In this document: positions 8,301-16,299 of the stretch, one piece after another
Layout: each line of letters starts with the position of its first letter
Numbering within the stretch: the stretch's first letter is position 1
Origin: an archaeon
GTDB lineage: Archaea > Thermoproteota > Nitrososphaeria > Nitrososphaerales > Gagatemarchaeaceae
Direction of reading: 5' to 3'
Assembly: GCA_021786575.1 (NCBI GenBank)
Contig: JAJYMY010000002.1
Span: forward strand, 310,001 to 374,000
DNA length: 64,000 nucleotides
The notes under the pieces: generated by a model
Told to the model about the DNA's origin: nothing
Seen by the model: only the letters and a program-made list of their open reading frames with translations
Databases searched by the model: none
Translations under genes and position numbers: made by a program

Positions 8301-8498
8301 TGCAATGAGCTTGCCTTGTTGCGACATCAAATTGTCAATCTCTTGACCTGTCATTGGCTGGCCATTCACTAAAGCGTAATCAAAATAACCGACGCACTTC
8401 CCATGGTCGACGTGCCCGGAGGTGCCGATGTTCACCTCGGGTTGCTTCGGGAGCGGGGTCTGCAGCTGCGATGCCTCCGAGGCCTTCTGTTCAGACAC
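5322..8498 (-). CDS. eif2g: Translation initiation factor aIF2 subunit gamma with in-frame intein
   Basis: A 1058-codon frame in which a 421-residue aIF2-gamma host is interrupted by a 637-residue intein. The GTPase G1 motif GHVDHGK ends at residue 34 and TTLTQALTG resumes at residue 672. Other host landmarks are ITIKVGYADA (switch I), VDCPGH (G3), AQNKVDL (G4) and SAQ (G5), plus a zinc knuckle with CTQDHG and CPVCG. aIF2-gamma brings Met-tRNAi to the ribosome. The start is GTG; a minus-strand TTTAAAAAG at 8520-8528 is centred 27 nt upstream, predicting a leaderless message. Protein splicing is needed to rebuild the P-loop, so unspliced precursor should not bind GTP. Confidence 0.96.
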   Translation of the reverse strand: MSEQKASEASQLQTPLPKQPEVNIGTSGHVDHGKCVGYFDYALVNGQPMTGQEIDNLMSQQGKLIARIDEGEYYSFEDNSVISMDEKFQPVIGKARFYKEHYRGVMVNIETSTGRKISVTPSHPLLVNRGGTILWIPSEALAQGDHVSILRTVPLPEDAAFYEPVNEMRQMFDLVTWEEYEQLRVASNEFSNLHGLDERQIDQIRIVAGLPVSKLCRRAKVSENSYRKLLRGKPIRIDSRVRLLTALERSGMQRLTPGQFLIGMKRGRYPTRKLTSLTMDVDLAKWFAFVWSGGTSRANSVGVTQTVQMEMLLEWREITRRKLGVEIRAYKDGSYRINNFPFVWYLRKKFGFVPGNESVRHIQPWVCKLPKAQKKAFLRWFLTLDGEFDKHSGQIIVTQANEKNIVILAYLLHSFGIVPRLGVRTRKLKRGMKEYFKLSISGRSDLGTFAREIGFEDLRIQEKLTRYLERIKKESKETDFSIPIDFDTFKEHLRISGLVREGFGGTAPPFMGSSEWYKAYEMAGTSGRLSRTRLLLVIREIDSQVQRLQGSLSRLRSSPSGILAHMSLAGFPQGTIANELGFSRRKLMRILKKGTATELESLAVHVEEKTRKNIKSIESWLVQLRRLATTPMEFDRIDRIDRETYDGMVFDLSVPGPMNFIGGTTSIVCHNTTLTQALTGVWASAHSEELRRGITIKVGYADAAVYKCTQDHGAASYSTSPVCPVCGRKTVFLRAISFVDCPGHESLMTNMLAGAFLMDGALLVVAANEPVPKPQTREHLQALQMLGMKKIVIAQNKVDLVTDAEAEKNYSQIQKFTKGTVAESAPIIPISAQQKLNIDALIESLESVVPTPKRDAGASPLMYILRSFDVNKPGAAVQGLSGGVLGGSLTRGELRVGEEIELRPGMVDERSGKFVPVITKVSSLQTSAGPSDRVGPGGLIAVGTHLDPTFVKGDQMVGSVIGKPGTLPETLEHVTLDVTLLETAVGATEQVKVEKLKLSETVRLNLGTASTLAVATSVRGEVAELDLKKPVAIESGMRAAISRRIAERWRLIGSGVLK
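6486..8396 (-). mobile_element. Intein inserted in aIF2-gamma P-loop, with degenerate LAGLIDADG endonuclease
   Basis: The intein spans residues 35-671 of the precursor. It begins with Cys (CVGYFDYALVNG), has block B with TPSH (intein residues 86-89), and ends FIGGTTSIVCHN before Thr+1. LAGLIDADG-like helices lie at intein residues 249-260 (LAKWFAFVWSGG) and 343-354 (FLRWFLTLDGEF); the first lacks its acidic residue. Two helix-turn-helix-like stretches lie at about 172-200 and 533-560. Hand counts of sampled lines give 47% and 42% G+C inside (7081-7140, 7441-7500) against 63% in the host (5641-5700), consistent with horizontal arrival. Confidence 0.95.
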
Positions 8499-8518
8499 AA
8501 AGTCAGCTGCCTCTCGGG

Positions 8519-8534
8519 CCTTTTTAAACTACCA
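8519..8534 (-). promoter_or_regulatory. TATA-box promoter of eif2g
   Basis: Minus-strand GTAGTTTAAAAAGGCC, with the TATA core centred at about 8524, 27 nt upstream of the GTG start, so transcription should begin at or within a base or two of the start codon. Confidence 0.6.
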
Positions 8535-9053
8535 AGGAGGTCCGTGCTTCGGCCTGAGCTTCTGCCTCCCCGCAACGTTTCTGGGTGACTTTCGTCCATG
8601 GAGCTTCCAGCATCCCACGCATTCATCATTCCGCGCTATGGGTCACTGAAGTGCTCCAGAGCCAGGCGTCAACCCTTGTACGCTCTTAACCCGACGCTCG
8701 TCGGCTCAGTGACGGGACCAAAGCGGTTCCCCCCTGCGGGTCGGTGAGGTTCGACCCATGACTGGCATGGATCGTGTTCTCAGTCCTGTTGACGTCACAG
8801 GTCAACTCATATTCAGGATTGATAGCCTTCCATTTGTCCATCCCAGACGCCGAATCAAGCGAAGCGCGACGGTTGGCCCAACGCCTGGCACTTTCGATGG
8901 CCTCCCGTCAAGGACGCACACGCGAATCTCCGGACCGCTGTCTGGAATTTGTCTGGCCCGGCCAGCTCTTTTCTGGCAGGGAACACTACCCTCGCTCAAA
9001 TCTCTTTTTAGACGCACGCGTATCAGGCACTTCATGACCCGTTCTCGGCCATT
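8535..9053. other. Intergenic region between eif2g and GT4 gene, no gene seen
   Basis: About 520 bp with no frame that resembles a protein and no complete tRNA. A short GGGTC...GACCC hairpin with a TTCGACC loop-like motif occurs around 8738-8757 but does not complete a tRNA fold. A T-rich TATA-like element CTCTTTTTAGA near 9002-9012 may serve the downstream glycosyltransferase gene, leaving a leader of about 35 nt. Confidence 0.5.
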
Positions 9054-9062
9054 GGAGGAGGT
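9054..9062 (+). promoter_or_regulatory. Strong Shine-Dalgarno before a TTG start
   Basis: GGAGGAGGT ends 6 nt before TTG 9069. It decides the start of the GT4 gene and contrasts with the leaderless starts that dominate the window. Confidence 0.65.
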
Positions 9063-9068
9063 CAGCCT

Positions 9069-10277
9069 TTGAGCAGGGGAAGAGGGAAAACAAGGGTCAT
9101 CTACTTCACGCAGTTCTTCTATCCGCTGACGTATGGAGGGGGGGAATACCTCATCTACATGTTGGCAAGGGAGATGGTAAGGCGCGGGCATGAGGTGCAC
9201 GTCATCACCCAGAGGGTTCACGGGGCACCATCATCGGAAGGGGTGGATGGGATTAGTGTGCACAGAGTTGGACTCAAAATGCCCTACGGCGGCGCGCTTC
9301 CTTCTGGCCTCCTCTCAAACCTGAGTTTCTTCGTATCTTCACTTATAGCTGGGGTCAGGCTGATGGCTGGGTATCGAACGCTGGGTCGCACGCTCGTCCA
9401 CTCTAACACGTATGTCCCATCGCTCAGCGGAGCCGCATGTGCCCGTATATTCAGGTCACCCCACGTGATAACCTTCCATGACGTCTATAGGAGGTCCTCC
9501 GCCGCGTTTTGGGAGGCCTGGAAGCGAGAGTCAGGCTCCCGCTTCCCTTCGTTTTCGGCTGTCGTCGCCAGGTTTCTAGAGGCCACGGTCCTCAACTTGA
9601 AGCCGTCCGTCTTCCACGCCGTCAGCGAATCGACAAGAGACGATCTGATTGGATGCGGAGTCGAACCAAGGTGCTTGGCTGTTGTTCCTAACGGCATAGA
9701 CGAGCTGGACTACCCCGCCGCCCCGCCCCCTCCTCCTGGTCGCCCTGAGGTGGTCTTCGTGGGCAGGCTGGTCTTCTACAAGAACCTGGAAACAATCCTG
9801 GCGGCCATGGCGAAGCTTTCCCACGAGGTTCCCGAAGTCCGACTCTACGTGGTGGGGGACGGGCCCCACCGCCGGGCGCTCGAGGGATTGGCGGCTTCGC
9901 TCCACGTCAACGTCATATTTGCGGGTTGGGTTCGGCAGGAGGATAAGCTGAGGCTGATTTCAAGATCCCTGTTCATGGTCTTTCCGAGCCTGATGGAGGG
10001 CTTTGGGATCTCCATGATAGAGGGGTTTGCCTCTGCGCGGTCGGTCCTCGCCTCAGATGTCAGGCCCATGTCAGACATCATCACCGACGGGAGGGAAGGC
10101 TTTCTCGTCTCGCCCTTTGACGCGGGGGCGTGGGCGGCCAAGATGGCGAGCCTCTTCAGGGACCCGCTGAAGGCGGCAGAAATGGGGAGGGACGCCTACA
10201 CCACATATCGATCAACATACACAATGGGCGCAGTTGCGAACAGAATGGAGGCGCTTTACGAAAGCATGCTGACTTGA
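9069..10277 (+). CDS. GT4-family glycosyltransferase
   Basis: 402 residues with a GT-B fold of the GT4 type. The N-terminal domain starts VIYFTQFFYPLTYGGGEYL, the usual acceptor-binding glycine-rich loop, and the donor domain has VVFVGRLVFYKNLETIL and VFPSLMEGFGISMIEGFA, the ExGFGxxxxE motif that binds the nucleotide sugar. Start TTG with GGAGGAGGT. No signal or membrane helix, so it probably works at the cytosolic membrane face. It heads the 9-22 kb surface/transport region, suggesting a role in S-layer or lipid-linked glycan assembly. The sugar specificity cannot be read. Confidence 0.88.
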   Translation: MSRGRGKTRVIYFTQFFYPLTYGGGEYLIYMLAREMVRRGHEVHVITQRVHGAPSSEGVDGISVHRVGLKMPYGGALPSGLLSNLSFFVSSLIAGVRLMAGYRTLGRTLVHSNTYVPSLSGAACARIFRSPHVITFHDVYRRSSAAFWEAWKRESGSRFPSFSAVVARFLEATVLNLKPSVFHAVSESTRDDLIGCGVEPRCLAVVPNGIDELDYPAAPPPPPGRPEVVFVGRLVFYKNLETILAAMAKLSHEVPEVRLYVVGDGPHRRALEGLAASLHVNVIFAGWVRQEDKLRLISRSLFMVFPSLMEGFGISMIEGFASARSVLASDVRPMSDIITDGREGFLVSPFDAGAWAAKMASLFRDPLKAAEMGRDAYTTYRSTYTMGAVANRMEALYESMLT

Positions 10278-10647
10278 CCACCCTATGGTTAGAGATGCTT
10301 CGCTGGTTGGCGGGGGTGTTGCCGGGCCCTTCGTGGCCTCGCAGGACTTGTTGGACAACGTGGCACAGCGAGGCCCGGCCGACTCCTTTCCATGGCAGGG
10401 CGATTCTCCGCCGGTCCCCTCCGGACTTCCAGTTCAACGCGCCTCCAATCCTGTCATTTGCCCCTCTTCCCTTTCGTGCAGTCGGGGTGTCAAGGCGCGC
10501 TCATCAAGCGGGATGACGACAAGGTTTCCATGAACATATGGCTCCCAGCGCTGTGCAAAGTGGGCCCGCCTCCAGTCGGGTGCCTCTGCCTCACGGTGCA
10601 CCTTAACTAGGAACCTACGGAGTGAGGGGCGAGTTGGGAGACAGCGT
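10278..10647. other. Intergenic region, no gene seen
   Basis: 370 bp between the GT4 and first PaaK-like genes. I see no convincing protein or RNA gene. A CCTTAACTA element near 10601-10609 could be the TATA box for the following gene (predicted start near 10633). Confidence 0.5.
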
Positions 10648-12003
10648 TTGAAGCTCGACTTTCCGAAGAGCTGGGCGCACTACGCCGGAGTAACTGTCGG
10701 CTTAGCGTCCGCGATGCGGTCGTACCGATTCTCCGTGCAGGACCTCAGGAAGCTCCAGGACGAGAAGTTGAGGCGTCTGGTCAGGCACGTGAACCTCTTT
10801 GTGCCTTATTACAAGTCTGCCTTCAAGCGCTCGGGGCTTGTTCCCGAAGACATCAAAGGAGTAGCAGACTTGAAGAAGCTGCCGTTCCTGACTAAGGAAG
10901 ACATACGCCGAGACGTCAACGGCGATCTCCGGTCGAGGGGAGCCCTGCCAGAGTTCGCGAAGGTCACTAGCGGCACTACTGGTGCCTCCGTCGGCATCGC
11001 CTATTCGAGAGAGTTCATCACTGTGAGGGACTGTCTCTACCTGAGAAGGCTCATGAACTTCGGCCTTAAGCCATGGGATAAGGTCGTAACAGTATGGGAT
11101 CCTCCGCGAGGATGGCGGACCAGGATTGACAAGGACGGGTCAGTGCGGAGTACCACGCAGCTGGCTGAAGTGCCATTTGCGACGTTCCTTGGTAGGCCCA
11201 TACCGCAGGTCAAGGTGCTCCGAAGCATCCCTTCTGACGTGGAGATGGAAGCCGCGAGGCTTGCGGCTCTCAATCCAAGTTTCATCTTTTGCAGGCCGAG
11301 CCACTTGAGGAGAATAGGGGTGGCGATGCGCTCAGGCGGACAGGAGATAGCCGCCAAGGGCCTGATTTGCACCAACGAAATCCTGACTGACTCTTGCGCC
11401 AAGGAATTGGAGGTGGGATTCAAAGCTAAGACGCTCCGCATGTATGGATCCACTGAGGCTGGAAGCATAGGGGCGGACTGCAGATTCAAGACGGGGATAC
11501 ACCTTAACGAAGACTACACAATCTTCGAGGTCATCAGAGACGGGGAACAAGTGGCGCCAGGTGAGTCTGGGGAGTTGGTGGTGACTCAGCTTCACAATCC
11601 TTCGATGCCGCTGATCAGATACCCTGTTGGGGACCTGGTCGAACTCGCGGAGGAAGGTACCTGCCCCTGCGGGTCAAACCTCAGGCGCCTGAGGTCGGTA
11701 CACGGGAAAGCTGTCGACTGCCTGCTCGGATACGATGGAGCGCGTGTTTCGCCTCTTCAGGTGGCTGATGCCATCGAGTCAGGGTTCGGCCTTCGTGACT
11801 TCCAAATTATCCAGACCGAACCGACAAGGTTCAGGCTGAGGGTCTCGCCTGGGTCCGCGTTACCAAAGGATGCCTTGGAGGGTATAGTGGAGTATCTCGC
11901 TTCAGTCGTGGGGGCTCACGTCTATTTGACAGTAGAGGCGCGTCCGGAGGGGGAACTTTGGTCCAAGGCTAGGCCTCTTGTCATACTGACCAATCACGCC
12001 TAG
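10648..12003 (+). CDS. PaaK/CapK-like adenylate-forming enzyme, paralogue 1
   Basis: 451 residues of the phenylacetate-CoA ligase family. It shows the phosphate-binding loop VTSGTTGASVGIAYS, GSTEAGSIGADC (A5-like), YPVGDLVELAEEGTCPCGSNL (A7/A8 with the CPCG typical of PaaK) and a C-terminal WSKARP carrying the candidate catalytic Lys. PaaK makes aryl-CoA, but CapK-type relatives occur in surface-polysaccharide clusters without a known substrate. Start TTG. The C-terminal mini-domain is complete. It is a diverged paralogue of the gene at 14916 and the two bracket an ABC importer. Confidence 0.82.
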   Translation: MKLDFPKSWAHYAGVTVGLASAMRSYRFSVQDLRKLQDEKLRRLVRHVNLFVPYYKSAFKRSGLVPEDIKGVADLKKLPFLTKEDIRRDVNGDLRSRGALPEFAKVTSGTTGASVGIAYSREFITVRDCLYLRRLMNFGLKPWDKVVTVWDPPRGWRTRIDKDGSVRSTTQLAEVPFATFLGRPIPQVKVLRSIPSDVEMEAARLAALNPSFIFCRPSHLRRIGVAMRSGGQEIAAKGLICTNEILTDSCAKELEVGFKAKTLRMYGSTEAGSIGADCRFKTGIHLNEDYTIFEVIRDGEQVAPGESGELVVTQLHNPSMPLIRYPVGDLVELAEEGTCPCGSNLRRLRSVHGKAVDCLLGYDGARVSPLQVADAIESGFGLRDFQIIQTEPTRFRLRVSPGSALPKDALEGIVEYLASVVGAHVYLTVEARPEGELWSKARPLVILTNHA

Positions 12004-12090
12004 ACCTCCGCCCTACGCCCCCCGTAGGTCCCTCCGCGTGGCAGTTGGGGGGCGAAGGTTGAAATCACGCCTTACCAACCGTCCCAGCTA

Positions 12091-13140
12091 TTGCACATCG
12101 CCGCGCCATACGGCATCGGCCGGACGACGGCCGTCGTATCTGTCATTCTGATTCTGGTCGTCGCTGCAGGGGGGTTGTACGTCTACGCGGGGTCGAGCGT
12201 TGCCCCCGACAAAGTGACCCTCCTCCTCGATTTCACTCCCACATACAACCACTTCCCTTACTATTACGGCCTAGATCACGGGATCTACAAGTCTAACGGG
12301 ATTGACCTTACGATACAACCTGGGACAGGAGCGTCAGCCTCCATATCGGCGCTAGCGGCGGGAAAAGTCGACTTCGCGCTGGCAGACGTCCCCGGACTCG
12401 TGCTCGCCGAGTTGTCTTCGAACATAACCAACGTCAGGGTAGTGGCGGCCGTGTATCAGAAGACGTTCTACAGCATCTACTACAACAAAGCTACCATCAG
12501 CTCCCTCGCGGACCTAGAAGGACAGGCCGGGGGTGCGAACAGCCCCTCCACGAGCGTCCAGACTGACATGTTCTACGTCCTCGCGAAGCTCAACGGCATC
12601 AACTCGAGCTCCCTGAAGTTGAGTTACGGGAGCCAGTCTGTGATAACTCCCCTCTTCGTTTCCGGAAAGCTGCAATACATCCTGAAGCCCTTGGATTCCT
12701 ATGGAGATGTTCAGGCAGCAGCATCCGCGAATGGAATTCAGGTGGGTCTATTCCCGTTCGAAGCTTACGGGATAGACGCATACGGGTCAGCTCTGCTGAC
12801 CACCACCCAGGTGATTTCTAAAGACCCGTCACTAGTCCAGAGGATGGTCCTGGCAACCATGCAGAGCGTCGTAGCCGCCTCGAAAGATCCCGCTGGAGCG
12901 GCGGCCTCGTTGGTGAAGTACGAGCCCCAGCTCAACGAGACTTCTGCCATCGAAGGCATCAATCTCCTCCTCTCCTGCTGCATGGTGGGAGCCAACACCA
13001 CTTCGAACCCGCTTACCTATGGCTGGCTCAGTCCTGCCAGGATGCAGTCGACTCTAAACCTCGTCTTGGAAGGGACAGGCTCACAAAGCTCCCTGAACGT
13101 TTCTTCGCTCTACACGGACCAGTTCGTTCGTGCGCCCTGA
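12091..13140 (+). CDS. ABC transporter substrate-binding protein, ThiY/NMT1-SsuA type
   Basis: 349 residues. Residues ~12-32 (TTAVVSVILILVVAAGGLYV) form an N-terminal membrane anchor, followed by VTLLLDFTPTYNHFPYYYGL and GIYKSNGIDLTIQPGTG, close to the ThiY/NMT1 pattern for a pyrimidine-precursor binder, then LAAGKVDFALADVP as in SsuA/TauA. It should be the extracellular binding lobe for the permease and ATPase that follow. Start TTG is tentative; no clear SD is present. The ligand is not determined: thiamine precursor, sulfonate or an aromatic acid are all open. Confidence 0.85.
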   Translation: MHIAAPYGIGRTTAVVSVILILVVAAGGLYVYAGSSVAPDKVTLLLDFTPTYNHFPYYYGLDHGIYKSNGIDLTIQPGTGASASISALAAGKVDFALADVPGLVLAELSSNITNVRVVAAVYQKTFYSIYYNKATISSLADLEGQAGGANSPSTSVQTDMFYVLAKLNGINSSSLKLSYGSQSVITPLFVSGKLQYILKPLDSYGDVQAAASANGIQVGLFPFEAYGIDAYGSALLTTTQVISKDPSLVQRMVLATMQSVVAASKDPAGAAASLVKYEPQLNETSAIEGINLLLSCCMVGANTTSNPLTYGWLSPARMQSTLNLVLEGTGSQSSLNVSSLYTDQFVRAP

Positions 13141-13177
13141 CGCGATGTTCTTTTAGATTGAAATCCGAAGTTCGGCC

Positions 13178-13951
13178 ATGAGTCAGAGCCTCAGGCGTGC
13201 GATTAGCTCCCTCCTGCCGCCTCTCGCAGCCATCGCGCTGGTCCTGTTGGCACTTCAACTGATTATCCCTCTACTGCACATCCCGAGCTACATACTGCCT
13301 GTTCCAACTTCCGTCTTTGCTCAGTTCACCACAGGGAGAATCCCGTGGGTTGAGCACACCGTGGCGACCCTCGAGGAAGTGCTCGCCGGCTTCTTGCTCG
13401 CGGTGGTGGGAGGAATAGCCCTCGCAGTTGGAATGGTGCTTTCACGGCCGCTGCGCGCGGTCATAGAGCCTCTCGTAGTAGCTGCTCAGGTGATGCCGAA
13501 GGTCGCTTTCGCGCCTATCCTCTTTCTCTGGCTTGGGTTGAACATCATGCCACGGATACTGACGGTCTTCCTGGTCTGTTTCTTCCCCATCGTGGTGGAT
13601 GCCGTAGCTGGCTTCGAATCTTCGGAACGGGAGATGCTCGACCTCGTCACATCCTTCGACTCGAGCAAGCTCGTCCTGCTGAGGAAGGTCCAGTTCCCTA
13701 GCGCGTTGCCCAGCATCTTCGCAGGGCTCAGAGTCGCCGCCGGGCTCGCCCTCGTCGGGGCCGTGGTGGCCGAGTTCATCTCGTCAAGCTCAGGGCTGGG
13801 CTTCTTGATCCTCTCTTCCCAGGTCAGCCTGAACACCCCGCTCATGTTCGCGGCAGCGGCGGAGCTCGTCCTGATGGGGTTCTTGTTCTATGGCTCTGTT
13901 GCGCTTCTAGAGCGGCTCTTGGTACCGTGGAGGGAGCCCCAGCACGCTTGA
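13178..13951 (+). CDS. ABC transporter permease, SsuC/ThiX type
   Basis: 257 residues with six or so membrane helices and the BPD-transporter inner-membrane loop with its EAA-like stretch around EREMLDLVTSFDSSKLVLLRKVQFPSALP split over two helices, followed by GLRVAAGLALVGAVVAEF. It pairs with the binding protein upstream (37 bp gap) and ATPase downstream (22 bp gap). CTTTTAGATT at 13150-13159 lies about 24 nt before the ATG, so a secondary promoter is possible. Confidence 0.9.
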   Translation: MSQSLRRAISSLLPPLAAIALVLLALQLIIPLLHIPSYILPVPTSVFAQFTTGRIPWVEHTVATLEEVLAGFLLAVVGGIALAVGMVLSRPLRAVIEPLVVAAQVMPKVAFAPILFLWLGLNIMPRILTVFLVCFFPIVVDAVAGFESSEREMLDLVTSFDSSKLVLLRKVQFPSALPSIFAGLRVAAGLALVGAVVAEFISSSSGLGFLILSSQVSLNTPLMFAAAAELVLMGFLFYGSVALLERLLVPWREPQHA

Positions 13952-13973
13952 CGGTCCCCGCCCCCTGGTTTCA

Positions 13974-14741
13974 GTGAGGTCTGTCTCGAAGACCTACACG
14001 ACCAGCAAAAAGGGGGTCGTCAGGGCGATAGATTCAGTCTCATTCGACGTCAAGGCAGGAGAGTTCGTGTCCATCGTGGGGCACTCAGGGTGTGGCAAGA
14101 CCACCCTGCTGAGGATCATCACAGGCCTGACCGAACCGACCACTGGGAGCGTGACAATCTCCGGCAAGGCCGTCGCGTTGCCCATGCGAGGGGTGGGACA
14201 TGTCTATCAAAAGCCTGCGTTGATGCCCTGGAGAAGCGCCATCGAGAACGTCCTCCTTCCCATTGAACTGCTCCATGGTGATAAGGAATCCGCCCGGAAG
14301 AAAGCCTCGGCCCTTCTGGCCAGCGTAGGGCTGAAGGGCTTCGAGTCGTTGTATCCTCGAGAACTCTCGGTCGGGATGCAACATCGGGTAAGCCTGGCCC
14401 GTGCGCTGATTCACGACCCACAGATACTCGTAATGGACGAGCCGTTCGGGTCGCTTGACGAACTCACGAGGGAAGAGATGGCCACCGAGCTGTTGAAGAT
14501 CACGGAGAGCCTGAATAAGACCGTGTTCTTCGTCACCCATAGCGTTTCAGAGGCGGTCATGCTTGGGGATCGGGTGCTGGTGCTGTCTCCAAGACCTTCA
14601 AAGCTCGTCAGCGATGTGGCTATCAACGTCCCCCGGCCGAGAACCGAGAAGGTGAGAACGCAATCGTCCTTCATCGCCTACTGCGAGGAGATACGTAGCC
14701 GTCTCGGTTCTAACCTCGAAGGTCAACGTCCGGTTCAGTAG
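13974..14741 (+). CDS. ABC transporter ATPase, SsuB/TauB type
   Basis: 255 residues: Walker A GHSGCGKTT, Q-loop YQKPALMPW, signature ELSVGMQHRVSLARAL, Walker B ILVMDEPFGSLD, and switch His in FFVTHSVSEAV. The signature reads LSVGM where LSGGM is usual; the first Gly is replaced by Val. Start GTG at 13974 gives an N-terminus a few residues short of typical homologues, and no better start is in frame. It energises the importer of the two preceding genes. Confidence 0.9.
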   Translation: MRSVSKTYTTSKKGVVRAIDSVSFDVKAGEFVSIVGHSGCGKTTLLRIITGLTEPTTGSVTISGKAVALPMRGVGHVYQKPALMPWRSAIENVLLPIELLHGDKESARKKASALLASVGLKGFESLYPRELSVGMQHRVSLARALIHDPQILVMDEPFGSLDELTREEMATELLKITESLNKTVFFVTHSVSEAVMLGDRVLVLSPRPSKLVSDVAINVPRPRTEKVRTQSSFIAYCEEIRSRLGSNLEGQRPVQ

Positions 14742-14881
14742 GATCTCCATTGTGTGCGCAGATTGAGCCACGCCTAGCAGGGCGATCGTCGCATCTGAAG
14801 CCGAGGGCTTTCCCCGACGTGATGCCCTCTCCAGCGTCGAGGGTATCTCATGGTGGTCATGGAGCAGGGCGTTAACCGATT

Positions 14882-14890
14882 GATTTAATG
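14882..14890 (+). promoter_or_regulatory. TATA box of second PaaK-like gene
   Basis: GATTTAATG centred 30 nt upstream of TTG 14916, in the 174-bp gap after the ABC genes; predicts a near-leaderless transcript separate from the transporter. Confidence 0.5.
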
Positions 14891-14915
14891 GGGCAGGTCA
14901 ACCCCTTCATCTCCT

Positions 14916-16247
14916 TTGTTAGTGGAAGACGCGAAGACCTACATCGAAGCGTTCAGAAACTCGAGAATCTCCAGAGAAGAGCTGAGGGAGCTCCAGTACA
15001 AGAAGCTGAGGCGAGTAATCGCCTTGGCTTACCAAAATGTACCTTTCTACAGGCGTAGGTTCGCTCGCGCCTCGACCCTTGAGGGCTTCGGCTTCAGGTC
15101 CCTCGAAGACCTCAGGACGCTACCAATCCTCGAAAGGAGCGATGTGGAACGCAATGGAGAGGCGATGATATCGCAGAACCTCATCAACACTTTAGGATCT
15201 TACTCGTCGACCACCGGCACCAGCGGGGCCAGGATTAGGCTTGCTTTCTCTCGGGAGTACCATGCAGTGACTACAGCGATGACGGTGAGGCACCTGCTCC
15301 ACTATGGAGCGAGGCCGTGGCATCGAATAGTATCAATCTGGCCCCCGACCTCCTATTGGCGCCCTGGACAAGACAGGGATGGGCGGCTGAAGCGAGATAC
15401 GTTCTCACTCTCCTTCCCGCTCGGAGTGCTTGGGCGGCCCCTTCCCTTTCTGAAGCCGTTGTTGAGTTCAAATTGGGATGTCGAGCGGGACGCCGAAGTC
15501 CTGAGGAGCATGAACCCAGATTTCGTGATATGCAGGCCGTCAAACCTCAGGCGGATTGGGCGATTTCTAAAGGCCAGAGGCGAAAGCATCCATCCCAGAG
15601 GGCTCGTCCTAACGAACGAAGTATTCACCCAAACCTGCGCCAGAGAGTTAGAAGGGCTATATGGTTCAGAGATCTTCTGGGGGTATGGCGCAGCCGAAGT
15701 CGGTCCGATGGGTGCAGTCTGCACGGCTCACAGGGGACTCCACTTCAATGAGGACTTCATCTTCCCCGAAGTCCTCAAGGACGACGAGCCAGTCGGACCA
15801 GGCGAAACGGGCGAGCTCGTGGTAACCTCGCTCCATAACCCCCTGATGCCGTTCATCAGGTACCGGCTGGGAGATGTCGTGGAAATGGCAGACGGAGAAG
15901 CTTGCCCTTGTGGCTCGAACCTGATGAGGATCAGGAAGGTGCTGGGGCGGAAGGCAGACTGGCTTATGAACAGTCGCCGGGAGCAGGTTTCGCCCTTGAC
16001 GGTTGCTGACTGGGCTGAATCCAGTCTTGGGCTGGCAGACTATCAGCTGATACAGCTCGATGTAGGCAGGTTCCTGCTCAAGACTTCCCCCGACGAAGCG
16101 CCGAGCCCTTCTGCGCTCCAGCGCCTGAAGCAATACCTAGAATCGACAATGGAGACCGACGTGGTGGTCGAGACTTCCTATAGGACTCCGGACGAGTTTT
16201 GGTCCAAGTCCAGACCCGTGTTGAGCAGGGTGACCCTGTCGCGATGA
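14916..16247 (+). CDS. PaaK/CapK-like adenylate-forming enzyme, paralogue 2
   Basis: 443 residues, same family as the gene at 10648. Matching blocks are SSTTGTSGARIRLAFSREY, GYGAAEVGPMGAVC, GLHFNEDFIFPEVL, YRLGDVVEMADGEACPCGSNL and terminal FWSKSRPVLS. Both have HFNED/HLNED after the A5 region and ICRPSNLRRIG/FCRPSHLRRIG, so they share a recent subfamily and perhaps a substrate class. Start TTG, or GTG two codons on. Its role is inferred only from family: acyl adenylation and CoA or carrier loading, with unknown acid. Confidence 0.82.
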   Translation: MLVEDAKTYIEAFRNSRISREELRELQYKKLRRVIALAYQNVPFYRRRFARASTLEGFGFRSLEDLRTLPILERSDVERNGEAMISQNLINTLGSYSSTTGTSGARIRLAFSREYHAVTTAMTVRHLLHYGARPWHRIVSIWPPTSYWRPGQDRDGRLKRDTFSLSFPLGVLGRPLPFLKPLLSSNWDVERDAEVLRSMNPDFVICRPSNLRRIGRFLKARGESIHPRGLVLTNEVFTQTCARELEGLYGSEIFWGYGAAEVGPMGAVCTAHRGLHFNEDFIFPEVLKDDEPVGPGETGELVVTSLHNPLMPFIRYRLGDVVEMADGEACPCGSNLMRIRKVLGRKADWLMNSRREQVSPLTVADWAESSLGLADYQLIQLDVGRFLLKTSPDEAPSPSALQRLKQYLESTMETDVVVETSYRTPDEFWSKSRPVLSRVTLSR

Positions 16248-16299
16248 GTCCCCAGTGATCGCCGACAGGCGGACGCTCTCAGCGTGGCCATCCTTGGCG

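Noticed and set aside
8660-8775. tRNA-like strings (CTCTTAA anticodon-like loop, GGTTCGACCC)
   Set aside because: Anticodon and T-stems do not pair and no acceptor stem could be formed on either strand.
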